From the NCBI GenBank assembly GCA_022706625.1, contig JAKJCD010000039.1, positions 6,744 to 12,276 of the forward strand: DNA of 5,533 bases, written 5' to 3'. The stretch is from Bacillota bacterium (GTDB lineage: Bacteria; Bacillota; Clostridia; Peptostreptococcales; Anaerovoracaceae). The first letter of the stretch is position 1. Every line of letters begins with the position of its first letter. A model generated the notes under the pieces. The model was not told the origin of the DNA. It did no database searches and saw only the letters and a program-made list of their open reading frames with translations. Shown in pieces: positions 1 to 5,240 of the stretch. The position numbers and the translations under genes were made by a program.

Positions 1-1
1 T

Positions 2-1237
2 GGGACCATCGAAATCCCGGGCATTTTTACATCCGGTACAGTACATACTCTCAAGTTCTTCTATTTGGAACGAGGCGGCAATGCGTCCAATTGCCGCATA
101 GAGTTTAACATCCCTCCCACTGTATCAGACTTTGCTTTTATCAAGGCAGATAGCAGTACGGAAAGCGGGTTGCCGGGAGCGGTTTTCAAACTTGAAGGGA
201 AGGATAGTGAGGGAGGCAAAGTAGAAAAAACTGCAGTATCGGATCAAAATGGCATTGTCCGATTTGAAGGAATTCCTGAGGGTGAATATAAGCTGTCGGA
301 GATAGAAGCTCCTTCGGGCTATAAGCCCTCCGACCTTGTGTATTTGATCAAAGTTGCTCCGTTTGAATCCGTACCATCTTTCTCTCAGAAACAGGATAAC
401 ACTTTTGGATTGGCTGTATGGTATGCATTAGAACCTGATGATCAAAATGAGGCGGAATGGTCGCTGATAAGCAGCAGCTCAGATTTGTGGCTATGGAACG
501 AAAAGCTGCCGGACCCCAAGGAGCGGATTTTTACTGTGAAAAAAGCAGTGACCGGGAACCTTGCTCCGGGGAATGCGGAGTATGAGTTTATGATCCAGTT
601 CTTTACAGGATATGGTGATGGTCTATCTACGTATGGGATCGTTGATGGCGATGAAGGGAACGGTGTAATCAGAAACCTTACAGCAATAGATACCGAATGG
701 CAGGAAGGCGGAGATCATCCGGGTTTTTATCGGTTTTTACTTAAAAATGGCCAGCAAATATCCTTTGACTATGGAGATTACTATAATAACAATCACCAGC
801 CCGAAGCAGCGGAGCTGTATATAATTCCACCTCTTCAATTTAGTCTGATTGAGACGGGGAGTCAGGGAGCATCAAGTGTAACTATTGATCCGAAGGGTCA
901 ATTTGGGAGTGAAATCGCTGCCCCGTTGATTACGGGTAAACAAATAGAAGGCTCGCTTGGGATCGATTCGGAAGATGTCGTAATTGAATTCATAAATGCT
1001 TACGGCAATAAGGATAAGGATAAAGACAAGGATAAAGACAAGGATAAAGACAAGGATCCTGAAAAAAAGGATGATGGGAATAAGGAAGATCCTTTAGTAA
1101 TCACACCGGTAACAGAAGTCCCGCAGGAAACTCCGGTACCTCCGCTGCCTAAGACCGGGGGACCCGGAGCAGTTCTCTTCATTGGACTCGGCGGAGTTTT
1201 AGCAGGTGCCGGATTGCTATTGAGACGACGTCGTTGA
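2..1237 (+). CDS. LPXTG cell-wall-anchored surface protein with SpaA/Cna-B-type domain (5' partial)
   Basis: This frame is open from the left window edge, so the gene is 5' truncated. The internal TTG at 65 is not a credible start because homologous-looking sequence continues upstream of it. The visible 411 residues read in order as follows. Residues 1-39 (HTLKFFYLERGGNASNCRI) resemble the end of a fibro-slime/PA14-like domain. Residues about 42-170 are SpaA/Cna-B-type: IKAD, then LPGAVFKL, then GEYKLSEIEAPSGY, with candidate isopeptide residues Lys48, Glu100 and possibly Asn166. Residues about 177-333 form a beta-rich domain opening FTVKKAVTGNLAPGNAEYEF, as in stalk domains of Gram-positive adhesins. 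A charged Lys-Asp linker follows at 337-352, then a Pro/Thr-rich stretch. The end is a sortase signal, LPKTG at 382-386, with a hydrophobic segment at about 389-405 and four Arg. The protein is probably secreted and covalently attached to peptidoglycan by a class-A-type sortase. The ligand is unknown. The surface-anchoring call is strong; the domain names are recalled from family patterns. Confidence 0.9.
   Translation, partial: GTIEIPGIFTSGTVHTLKFFYLERGGNASNCRIEFNIPPTVSDFAFIKADSSTESGLPGAVFKLEGKDSEGGKVEKTAVSDQNGIVRFEGIPEGEYKLSEIEAPSGYKPSDLVYLIKVAPFESVPSFSQKQDNTFGLAVWYALEPDDQNEAEWSLISSSSDLWLWNEKLPDPKERIFTVKKAVTGNLAPGNAEYEFMIQFFTGYGDGLSTYGIVDGDEGNGVIRNLTAIDTEWQEGGDHPGFYRFLLKNGQQISFDYGDYYNNNHQPEAAELYIIPPLQFSLIETGSQGASSVTIDPKGQFGSEIAAPLITGKQIEGSLGIDSEDVVIEFINAYGNKDKDKDKDKDKDKDKDPEKKDDGNKEDPLVITPVTEVPQETPVPPLPKTGGPGAVLFIGLGGVLAGAGLLLRRRR
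1010..1057 (+). repeat. Short tandem repeat encoding eight Lys-Asp dipeptides
   Basis: Eight consecutive AAR-GAY codon pairs encode (Lys-Asp)x8 in the linker of the surface protein. Most of the tract is a 12-base unit, AAGGATAAAGAC, repeated in tandem, with one AAGGAT pair in front and one behind. At the protein level it makes an alternating-charge, probably extended spacer between the last folded domain and the LPKTG anchor. A unit change of 6 or 12 bases would keep the frame. Confidence 0.93.
1145..1234 (+). other. Cell-wall sorting signal (LPKTG, hydrophobic segment, Arg tail)
   Basis: The bases encoding LPKTG lie at 1145-1159. They are followed by a Gly/Ala/Leu-rich hydrophobic stretch and four Arg codons directly before the TGA stop at 1235. 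This is the standard tripartite signal: sortase cleaves between Thr and Gly, and the hydrophobic segment and basic tail retain the precursor in the membrane. Confidence 0.93.
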
Positions 1238-1239
1238 TC

Positions 1240-1303
1240 CTGCATAATAATGCAGTCCGTTCAGAAAGAGGGACAGTTCTCATTTATAGAGAACTGTCCT
1301 TCT
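1240..1303 (+). terminator. Tandem hairpins, probable transcription terminator of the surface-protein gene
   Basis: Just after the stop there is a 6-bp hairpin (CTGCAT at 1240-1245, loop AATA, ATGCAG at 1250-1255). It is followed by a much stronger one: GGACAGTTCTC at 1271-1281 pairs perfectly with GAGAACTGTCC at 1289-1299 across a 7-base loop, and the stem can extend to 1267/1303 with one G-T pair. The weak point is the lack of a long T run after the stem, so it may terminate inefficiently or act partly as an mRNA-end stabiliser. Its position between an LPXTG gene and a new promoter supports termination. Confidence 0.72.
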
Positions 1304-1334
1304 GTATGAGTCGGCCCCTGTTCCTCTGGACTTT

Positions 1335-1360
1335 TTGACCCGTTGGGAGTATTCTATAAT
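1335..1360 (+). promoter_or_regulatory. Candidate housekeeping promoter for the microprotein-tmk-holB-ricT operon
   Basis: A perfect TATAAT at 1355-1360 lies 42 bases before the first start codon of the operon. The best -35 match, TTGACC at 1335-1340, is only 14 bases away instead of about 17. The alternative TTTTGA at 1333-1338 gives a 16-base spacer but a poorer match. The -10 box is convincing; the -35 assignment is not. Confidence 0.55.
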
Positions 1361-1401
1361 GTGAAGTAAATCCATGGAGATACAGAGAAAGGGTGCCGGA
1401 T

Positions 1402-1530
1402 ATGGATACAATGACGATCCTGAAAATTGTTTTTACAGCCCTCCTTTGCATCCCGGTGCTGATTTTATCCTTTCATTTAGTCGGGAAACTCATGGATGAA
1501 ATGATCAGAAAAATAGGGGGACAGGGATGA
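1402..1530 (+). CDS. 42-residue single-pass membrane microprotein, translationally coupled to tmk
   Basis: The ATG at 1402 is preceded by an AAAGGG-type ribosome binding site at about 1387-1392 with suitable spacing. It opens a 42-codon frame ending in TGA at 1528-1530. The protein begins MDTMTILK, has one hydrophobic segment at about residues 6-27 (IVFTALLCIPVLILSFHLVG), and ends in a short amphipathic basic tail (KLMDEMIRKIGGQG). It is most likely an inner-membrane single-pass peptide. Its stop overlaps the tmk start as ATGA, and the tmk ribosome binding site lies inside its last codons, so translation of the two is probably coupled. Its position directly after a TATAAT box makes it the first gene of the operon. 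I do not recognise a family and no function can be assigned. It could also be mainly a leader that sets tmk translation. Confidence 0.7.
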   Translation: MDTMTILKIVFTALLCIPVLILSFHLVGKLMDEMIRKIGGQG

Positions 1531-2156
1531 GACGCGGCATATTTATTACCTTTGAAGGTCCTGACGGAGCCGGCAAAACAACCCAGATCCACAGGCTGCG
1601 AGACTATCTGATCTCAAAGGGCACAGATCTTGTCCTGACCCGGGAACCCGGCGGCACCCGCATCGGCGAAAAGATAAGGGAAATCATACTGGACCCTGAA
1701 TATCAGGAAATGGCCGATCTTACAGAAGCGCTGCTTTATGCATCATCCAGAGCACAGCATGTGGCTGAAGTTATATTTCCTGCGCTAAAATCAGGCAAGA
1801 CTGTCATATGCGACCGCTTTATGGACTCCAGCATTGCCTACCAGGGATACGGGCGCAAGCTGGGAGAAAAAGTTCGCATAATAAATGAAATTGCCGTTTT
1901 AGGGCTCATCCCTGACCTGACTTTTCTGCTGCTGGTCGATCCGGGCGAAGGGAGAAGAAGGATAAGCGACGGTTTTCTGGACAGGCTTGAACTGGAGGAA
2001 ATGCAATACCACGAAGAAGTATATCGTGGTTATATGGAGTTGGCAGCTCAGAATACCGAGAGGATGATAGTTATCGACGGATCATTAAAAATCGATGAGA
2101 TCAGCGTCAAAATAATAAAAGAAACAACGGCATTCCTAAGAAGGCATCAGGGATAG
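1527..2156 (+). CDS. tmk: Thymidylate kinase (dTMP kinase)
   Basis: This cytoplasmic enzyme phosphorylates dTMP to dTDP with ATP, an essential step of dTTP synthesis. The 209-residue length is normal for the family. Visible motifs are the P-loop GPDGAGKT at residues 11-18, the substrate-binding TREPGGT at 38-44, the DRF motif at 96-98 followed by SSIAYQGYGR (101-110) that contacts the dTMP base, and an Arg-rich lid segment GRRRISDGFLDRLE at 142-155. The basic residues in the lid fit the type in which the lid supplies catalytic arginine. The ATG at 1527 is chosen because AGGGGGA at 1515-1521 is correctly spaced and the start overlaps the upstream microprotein stop. The holB-like gene starts 4 bases after the stop, so the two are co-transcribed. 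Confidence 0.97.
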   Translation: MRRGIFITFEGPDGAGKTTQIHRLRDYLISKGTDLVLTREPGGTRIGEKIREIILDPEYQEMADLTEALLYASSRAQHVAEVIFPALKSGKTVICDRFMDSSIAYQGYGRKLGEKVRIINEIAVLGLIPDLTFLLLVDPGEGRRRISDGFLDRLELEEMQYHEEVYRGYMELAAQNTERMIVIDGSLKIDEISVKIIKETTAFLRRHQG

Positions 2157-2160
2157 TCTT

Positions 2161-2940
2161 ATGAAGCAGCAACTTTTGAAAGAGCAACTGATAGCCCTTG
2201 CCCGTACAGGCAAGCTCTTGCATGCGTATATTCTGGAAAGCCGCAGATACGATGATCTGATCGATTTTGCCGACATGTTAGCTAAGGAGATCACCCCCTA
2301 CAGAGAAGACATCCATAGGATTTGTGCAGATGAACTATCCGTAAAAGATAAAGCGGTGGAGGATCTTCTTGAAAGGCTCAGTTTAAAGCCGATGGTGGGC
2401 GAATATGCCGTTGCTGTAATCCAGGATGCGGATACAATGACATCCCGTGCTCAAAATCGTCTTTTAAAGTCACTTGAAGAGCCCCCCGGCAGATCGATCC
2501 TGCTTCTGCTGACAAACAACTCGGAGCATCTGCTGCCTACGATCCGCTCTCGCTGTGCGTTACTCCGCTTGGATGAAGAATCAAGGGATGAAGGTCGATC
2601 AGGCGAAGCTTCGGCAAGTCAGGCCCATACCATCGGGTCGATGATCCTGGAAGGAAAGAGCTATTATGCCGTTGCATCAGAGCTTCGGGAGATCATTAAG
2701 GAAAGGGAGCAGGCATATGAGTTTCTTGATGCTTTGGAAAAATGGTACAGGGATCTTCTGCTCTGCAAGACCGGTGTCTATTCAGGTTATTCAGATCCCG
2801 TCAGAGTAAAATACAGCGGGCTTCTGTTAAGGGAAAAGGCATACGAAGGGATAGCTCTTATAGAAGAGGCAAGGCGAGACCTTGATCACCGTATGAATAT
2901 AGGCTATACCATGAAGAATATGATATTGAAGATGATTTAG
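2161..2940 (+). CDS. holB: DNA polymerase III delta-prime-like clamp-loader subunit, lacking P-loop and zinc module
   Basis: This is a AAA+-type clamp-loader subunit expected to help load the sliding clamp at the replication fork. Recognisable delta-prime/DnaX features are LLHAYILE at residues 19-26 (usual LxHAYLF before the P-loop), the Walker-B-like VIQDADTMT at 87-95, NRLLKSLEEPPG at 99-110, LLLLTNNSEHLLPTIRSRC at 114-132 with the SRC sensor/arginine-finger motif at 130-132, and a helical C-terminal region. Two expected elements are missing. The GxxGxGK P-loop after HAYILE is replaced by SRRYDDLI. The four-cysteine zinc module, normally next in sequence, is reduced to a few residues (about 44-55) with one Cys. 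The protein is 259 residues, short of the usual 300 or more. It should therefore not bind ATP itself, which is tolerated in delta-prime but would not be in DnaX. It sits 4 bases after tmk (AGGGA at 2149-2153 as ribosome binding site) and 9 before ricT, the usual place for holB. Confidence 0.86.
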   Translation: MKQQLLKEQLIALARTGKLLHAYILESRRYDDLIDFADMLAKEITPYREDIHRICADELSVKDKAVEDLLERLSLKPMVGEYAVAVIQDADTMTSRAQNRLLKSLEEPPGRSILLLLTNNSEHLLPTIRSRCALLRLDEESRDEGRSGEASASQAHTIGSMILEGKSYYAVASELREIIKEREQAYEFLDALEKWYRDLLLCKTGVYSGYSDPVRVKYSGLLLREKAYEGIALIEEARRDLDHRMNIGYTMKNMILKMI

Positions 2941-2949
2941 GGGGTTAAT

Positions 2950-3864
2950 ATGATAAGTGTGGCAGGTGTGAGATTTAAAAGGGCCGGAAAGGTTTATTTC
3001 TTTGACCCCGCCGGACTGGAAGTTTCCAAAGGGACCAATGTGATTGTAGAAACGGCCAGAGGACTGGAGTTCGGTACATTGTCCGATGATATAAAGGAAG
3101 TAGATGAAAAGGAGATCGTTTCACCTTTAAAAAGGATTGTGAGGATCGCCGATGAAAAGGACGTACAGCAACACAGGGAAAACCTGAAAAGAAAAGAGCA
3201 CGATTTGATCCTTTGTCAGGAGAAGATCAATAAGCATAAATTGGACATGAAGCTGGTCGATGTGGAACATACTTTCGATAACAGTAAAATCATATTCTAT
3301 TTTACAGCCGACGGAAGGGTGGATTTCCGAGAACTGGTGAAGGACTTGGCAAGCGTTTTTAAAATGCGGATTGAGCTCAGGCAAATCGGAGTAAGAGATG
3401 AAGCTAAACTCATAGGAGGCATCGGGACATGCGGCAAAGCCCTATGCTGCCATTCCTGGCTGCCCGAGTTTGAGCCTGTGTCAATCAAAATGGCCAAGGT
3501 GCAGAACCTGTCGTTAAATCCCACTAAAATATCCGGTATATGCGGCAGACTCATGTGCTGCCTCAAATTCGAAAACGATGTTTATTGCGAACTCCGCCGT
3601 GGCATGCCCGATGTGGGTGAAAAGGTGAAAACCCCCGATGGCTTGGCAATTGTCGTTGAGAGCAATATACTTGGAAATAGGATAAAAGTGCATACAATTA
3701 TTGAGGAAAAGGAGGGAGACAGGCCTGAAAAACTGTCTTCCGAGGCGGAGATATATACAAAGGAGCAGATCAGGCGCCTGGGGAATAAGAAAAACAGTGA
3801 TTTCATCGACGACGAAATCGATTCATCACTGCTAAATGAAATCAAAAGTTTGCTTCAGGATTAA
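2950..3864 (+). CDS. ricT: PSP1-domain regulatory iron-sulfur protein RicT (YaaT)
   Basis: This matches the PSP1/YaaT family, the RicT subunit of the B. subtilis RicA-RicF-RicT (Y-complex) that modulates RNase Y and promotes sporulation, competence and biofilm formation. The 304-residue protein opens with a beta-rich PSP1 part (VAGVRFKRAGKVYFFDP, later GLEFGTL). Its core is TADGRVDFRELVKDLASVF at 119-137, then ELRQIGVRDEAKLIGGIGTCG. The cysteine-rich centre has Cys161, Cys166, Cys167, Cys198, Cys203, Cys204 and Cys213. Cys161/166/167/198 agree in position with the cysteines known to hold the iron-sulfur clusters of B. subtilis RicT. The C-terminus after about 255 is charged and probably flexible. 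The ATG is supported by AGGGGG at 2939-2944, which overlaps the holB stop. A strong terminator follows 3 bases after the stop codon. RicA and RicF genes are not in this window. Confidence 0.95.
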   Translation: MISVAGVRFKRAGKVYFFDPAGLEVSKGTNVIVETARGLEFGTLSDDIKEVDEKEIVSPLKRIVRIADEKDVQQHRENLKRKEHDLILCQEKINKHKLDMKLVDVEHTFDNSKIIFYFTADGRVDFRELVKDLASVFKMRIELRQIGVRDEAKLIGGIGTCGKALCCHSWLPEFEPVSIKMAKVQNLSLNPTKISGICGRLMCCLKFENDVYCELRRGMPDVGEKVKTPDGLAIVVESNILGNRIKVHTIIEEKEGDRPEKLSSEAEIYTKEQIRRLGNKKNSDFIDDEIDSSLLNEIKSLLQD

Positions 3865-3867
3865 TTA

Positions 3868-3899
3868 AAAAACCTGTTCATTGAACTGAACAGGTTTTT
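3868..3899. terminator. Bidirectional rho-independent terminator between ricT and abrB
   Basis: AAAAACCTGTTCA at 3868-3880 pairs perfectly with TGAACAGGTTTTT at 3887-3899 across a 6-base loop. The stem has A residues on the left and T residues on the right, so it gives a U-tailed hairpin on both strands. It lies between two convergent genes, 3 bases after the ricT stop and 6 bases before the last codon of the minus-strand gene, so one element can end both transcripts. Confidence 0.93.
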
Positions 3900-3905
3900 C
3901 AGTTT

Positions 3906-4148
3906 TTACAGATTCTGCATTTCCTTGATGCAGTCTGCGCATACATTTTTATCGTGGATTCGTTTGACGCTTTTGGCATTCCCGCAAAATATGCATGCCG
4001 GTTCATACTTCTTAAGAAGAATATAATCACCGTCAACATAAATCTCAATCGGATCTTTGATTTCGATGTCGAGAGTTCTTCTAAGCTCAATGGGAAGTAC
4101 GATTCTACCCAATTCGTCAACCTTTCTCACAATACCCGTAGCTTTCAC
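3906..4148 (-). CDS. abrB: AbrB-family transition-state regulator with C-terminal zinc ribbon
   Basis: The 80-residue protein begins MKATGIVRKVDELGRIVLPIELRRTLDI, a textbook AbrB/SpoVT swapped-hairpin DNA-binding domain (residues 1-48). It should act as a dimer or tetramer and repress or tune post-exponential genes. The C-terminal part has CIFC at 52-55 and CADC at 70-73, four cysteines spaced C-X2-C-X14-C-X2-C that look like a small zinc ribbon. This form is familiar from clostridial AbrB-like proteins and differs from B. subtilis AbrB, which lacks this cysteine set. The start is the GTG at 4146-4148, with AGGGGG at 4157-4162 eight bases upstream. An ATG at 4153-4155 is out of frame. A promoter-like pair lies upstream (4207-4235). 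The location close to tmk-holB-ricT matches the B. subtilis neighbourhood of abrB. Orthology with abrB rather than another paralogue is inferred from that synteny. Confidence 0.92.
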   Translation of the reverse strand: MKATGIVRKVDELGRIVLPIELRRTLDIEIKDPIEIYVDGDYILLKKYEPACIFCGNAKSVKRIHDKNVCADCIKEMQNL

Positions 4149-4206
4149 CTGTCATACCCCCTAACTGCAATACCTGCTAGTCAATTTAGAAATAAACACA
4201 TACATA

Positions 4207-4235
4207 ATGCTACCATTAATGAACATTTCAGTCAA
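4207..4235 (-). promoter_or_regulatory. Candidate housekeeping promoter for abrB
   Basis: Read on the minus strand, TTGACT (4230-4235) is followed by exactly 17 bases and then TAGCAT (4207-4212), matching 5 of 6 and 4 of 6 consensus positions. The -35 overlaps the stop codon of the upstream gene. The predicted start near 4200 leaves an untranslated leader of about 50 bases. A second TTGACT on the same strand (4179-4184) has no acceptable -10 after it. The rest of the 83-base gap holds only weak short inverted repeats. Confidence 0.5.
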
Positions 4236-4558
4236 TCATTTTTAGTTTTAAATAGACCAATCAAGGAGGAAAAAGCTTTCAGCAGTGAGGCTAAACCCTG
4301 AAGCACACCTTCGTTGCCTTTTATTGCCCCGGATATCGATTTTAGGGATTCGATGACACTGCCGACGACCCTTTTAGCTTCGTCTGCGCCATCGGCGGCG
4401 GTGCTTGTTATTCTTTCCGTATCTTCAAGTATTCGGTTCAGGGTTTTTACTGCAGGAATTAAATTTCTGATCAAAGAAATGGAATAAAAAATCAGAACAA
4501 CTAGAGCGATAGCAATGACGATCAGTACGGCATCGCCCAGTGTGATCGTCGCATTCAT
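4232..4558 (-). CDS. Small single-pass membrane protein with helical tail (DUF948-like)
   Basis: The 108-residue protein has one strongly hydrophobic segment at about residues 8-30 (GDAVLIVIAIALVVLIFYSI). A predicted long helix follows, with regularly spaced hydrophobics (NLIPAVKTLNRILEDTERI and onward to about 78), and then a second hydrophobic patch, VLQGLASLLKAFSSLIGLF, near the C-terminus. This is the layout of DUF948/YtxG-type general-stress-associated membrane proteins, but the match is by pattern only. The ATG at 4556-4558 is preferred because GGAGG (4567-4571) is 8 bases away. The alternative GTG three codons upstream would overlap that ribosome binding site. It lies upstream of abrB on the same strand with an 83-base gap and is divergent from spmA. 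No enzymatic motif is visible and its role is unknown. Confidence 0.82.
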   Translation of the reverse strand: MNATITLGDAVLIVIAIALVVLIFYSISLIRNLIPAVKTLNRILEDTERITSTAADGADEAKRVVGSVIESLKSISGAIKGNEGVLQGLASLLKAFSSLIGLFKTKND

Positions 4559-4578
4559 CTTCCTCACCTCCCGTTTTC

Positions 4579-4607
4579 ATTATGAGGGAAGAAATAAAAG
4601 TATTCAA
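4579..4607 (-). promoter_or_regulatory. Candidate promoter for the DUF948-like gene
   Basis: On the minus strand TTGAAT (4602-4607) is followed by a 17-base spacer and CATAAT (4579-4584), matching 4 of 6 and 5 of 6 consensus positions. The predicted transcription start would fall only about 13 bases before the ATG, right at the ribosome binding site, so the leader would be very short. This is the main reason for doubt. Confidence 0.4.
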
Positions 4608-4634
4608 CATCTTTTTACAGAATAAGCATATATT
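4607..4634 (+). promoter_or_regulatory. Possible sporulation-type (sigma-E-like) promoter for spmA-spmB
   Basis: CATATATT at 4627-4634 resembles the sigma-E -10 consensus CATACAnT. The candidate -35, ACATCTT at 4607-4613, matches poorly and the spacer is 13 bases. The idea rests partly on spmA-spmB being under mother-cell sigma-E control in B. subtilis. The -10 also overlaps a short inverted repeat, AGAATA (4619-4624) and TATTCT (4631-4636). Low confidence. Confidence 0.25.
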
Positions 4635-4664
4635 CTTTCATAAGGAAAAAGGAATATAGCAGCT

Positions 4665-5240
4665 ATGATGAATTATATCTGGGCAGGAATGCTTATCACC
4701 GGTGTAGCTTTTGCCGCATTCAGGGGAGTGCTTTCGGCATTCAGCGAAAGCTTGATGGAAAGCTGCACAGACGGTGTGTATTTTGTCATCGGGCTTGCCG
4801 GGATTATGGCAGTATGGTCGGGGCTGATGAATATTGCAAAGGACTCCGGGCTTATCGACGCATTTGCAAGGCTTGTCAGACCTGTGATCCGATTTTTGTT
4901 TCCAAAGGAGCGAAACCGCGAGACCATCGCAATGATACTGATGAGTTTTAGCGCAAATATTTTTGGCGCCGGTAACAGCGCTACGATATTTGCGCTAAAA
5001 AGCATGGTGATGCTTGATGAGGAAAATGGGCGAAGCCCGGTGGCCAGTGATGCAATGTGCATGTTCCTGGCAGTAAATATGTCGATGATCCAAATCGTGC
5101 CTGTCACTATTGTCAAAATAAGGAGCGATGCCGGATCGGAGGATCCTGGAAGTATAATCATACCATCCATTCTTGCGGGATTTGCATCAATGATAGTATC
5201 AATAGCGGTATGCAAATTCTATGAAAGGAAACAGGCATGA
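4665..5240 (+). CDS. spmA: Spore maturation protein A
   Basis: SpmA is a membrane protein that in B. subtilis works with SpmB in spore-core dehydration and heat resistance. This 191-residue protein has the usual length and plan: MNYIWAGMLITGV at the N-terminus, a helix at about 37-57 ending AVWSGLMNIAKDSGLID, LVRPVIRFLFP at 70-80, a nucleoside-recognition/Gate-type core, ASDAMCMFLAVNMSMIQIVPVTIV at 127-150, and a final membrane segment at about 163-184. The conserved loop usually read as GxGNAATP is GAGNSATI here (101-108), and the usual NTSxxQLIP is NMSMIQIVP (138-146). Two adjacent ATG codons (4665 and 4668) are possible starts; AAGGA at 4649-4653 is 11 or 14 bases upstream, so the first is preferred. 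The stop overlaps the spmB start (ATGA). Identity is secure from the overall pattern and the spmB partner. Confidence 0.94.
   Translation: MMNYIWAGMLITGVAFAAFRGVLSAFSESLMESCTDGVYFVIGLAGIMAVWSGLMNIAKDSGLIDAFARLVRPVIRFLFPKERNRETIAMILMSFSANIFGAGNSATIFALKSMVMLDEENGRSPVASDAMCMFLAVNMSMIQIVPVTIVKIRSDAGSEDPGSIIIPSILAGFASMIVSIAVCKFYERKQA

Noticed and set aside
65..67. TTG as the start of the surface protein
   Set aside because: The frame is open to the window edge with continuous domain-like sequence upstream, there is no ribosome binding site, and a wall-anchored protein needs a signal peptide, which is absent here.
1010..1057. Short repeat considered as a CRISPR-like or iteron array
   Set aside because: The units are contiguous 12-base coding repeats in frame with a Lys-Asp linker, with no spacers and no origin features nearby.
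1000..1245. Minus-strand frame rich in Ser-Leu repeats
   Set aside because: It is the antisense of the Lys-Asp repeat and sorting signal of the surface-protein gene; the Ser-Leu run is simply the reverse reading of the tandem repeat.
3127..3845. Three minus-strand frames inside ricT
   Set aside because: All are antisense to a gene with full-length family similarity, and none has a recognisable domain or ribosome binding site.
3954..4301. Plus-strand frame of 115 codons across abrB and the gap
   Set aside because: It runs antisense to abrB and into the end of the DUF948-like gene, has no recognisable domain, and the opposite strand encodes a clear AbrB protein with ribosome binding site and promoter.
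4565..4567. GTG as start of the DUF948-like gene
   Set aside because: It overlaps the GGAGG ribosome binding site that is correctly spaced for the ATG three codons later.
4425..4610. Minus-strand frame with several Cys and His residues, resembling a metal-binding peptide
   Set aside because: It overlaps the DUF948-like gene in another frame, includes that gene's ribosome binding site as coding sequence, and has no good ribosome binding site of its own.
4673..5215. Minus-strand frame of 180 codons
   Set aside because: It is the antisense shadow of spmA, which has clear family motifs and a coupled spmB.
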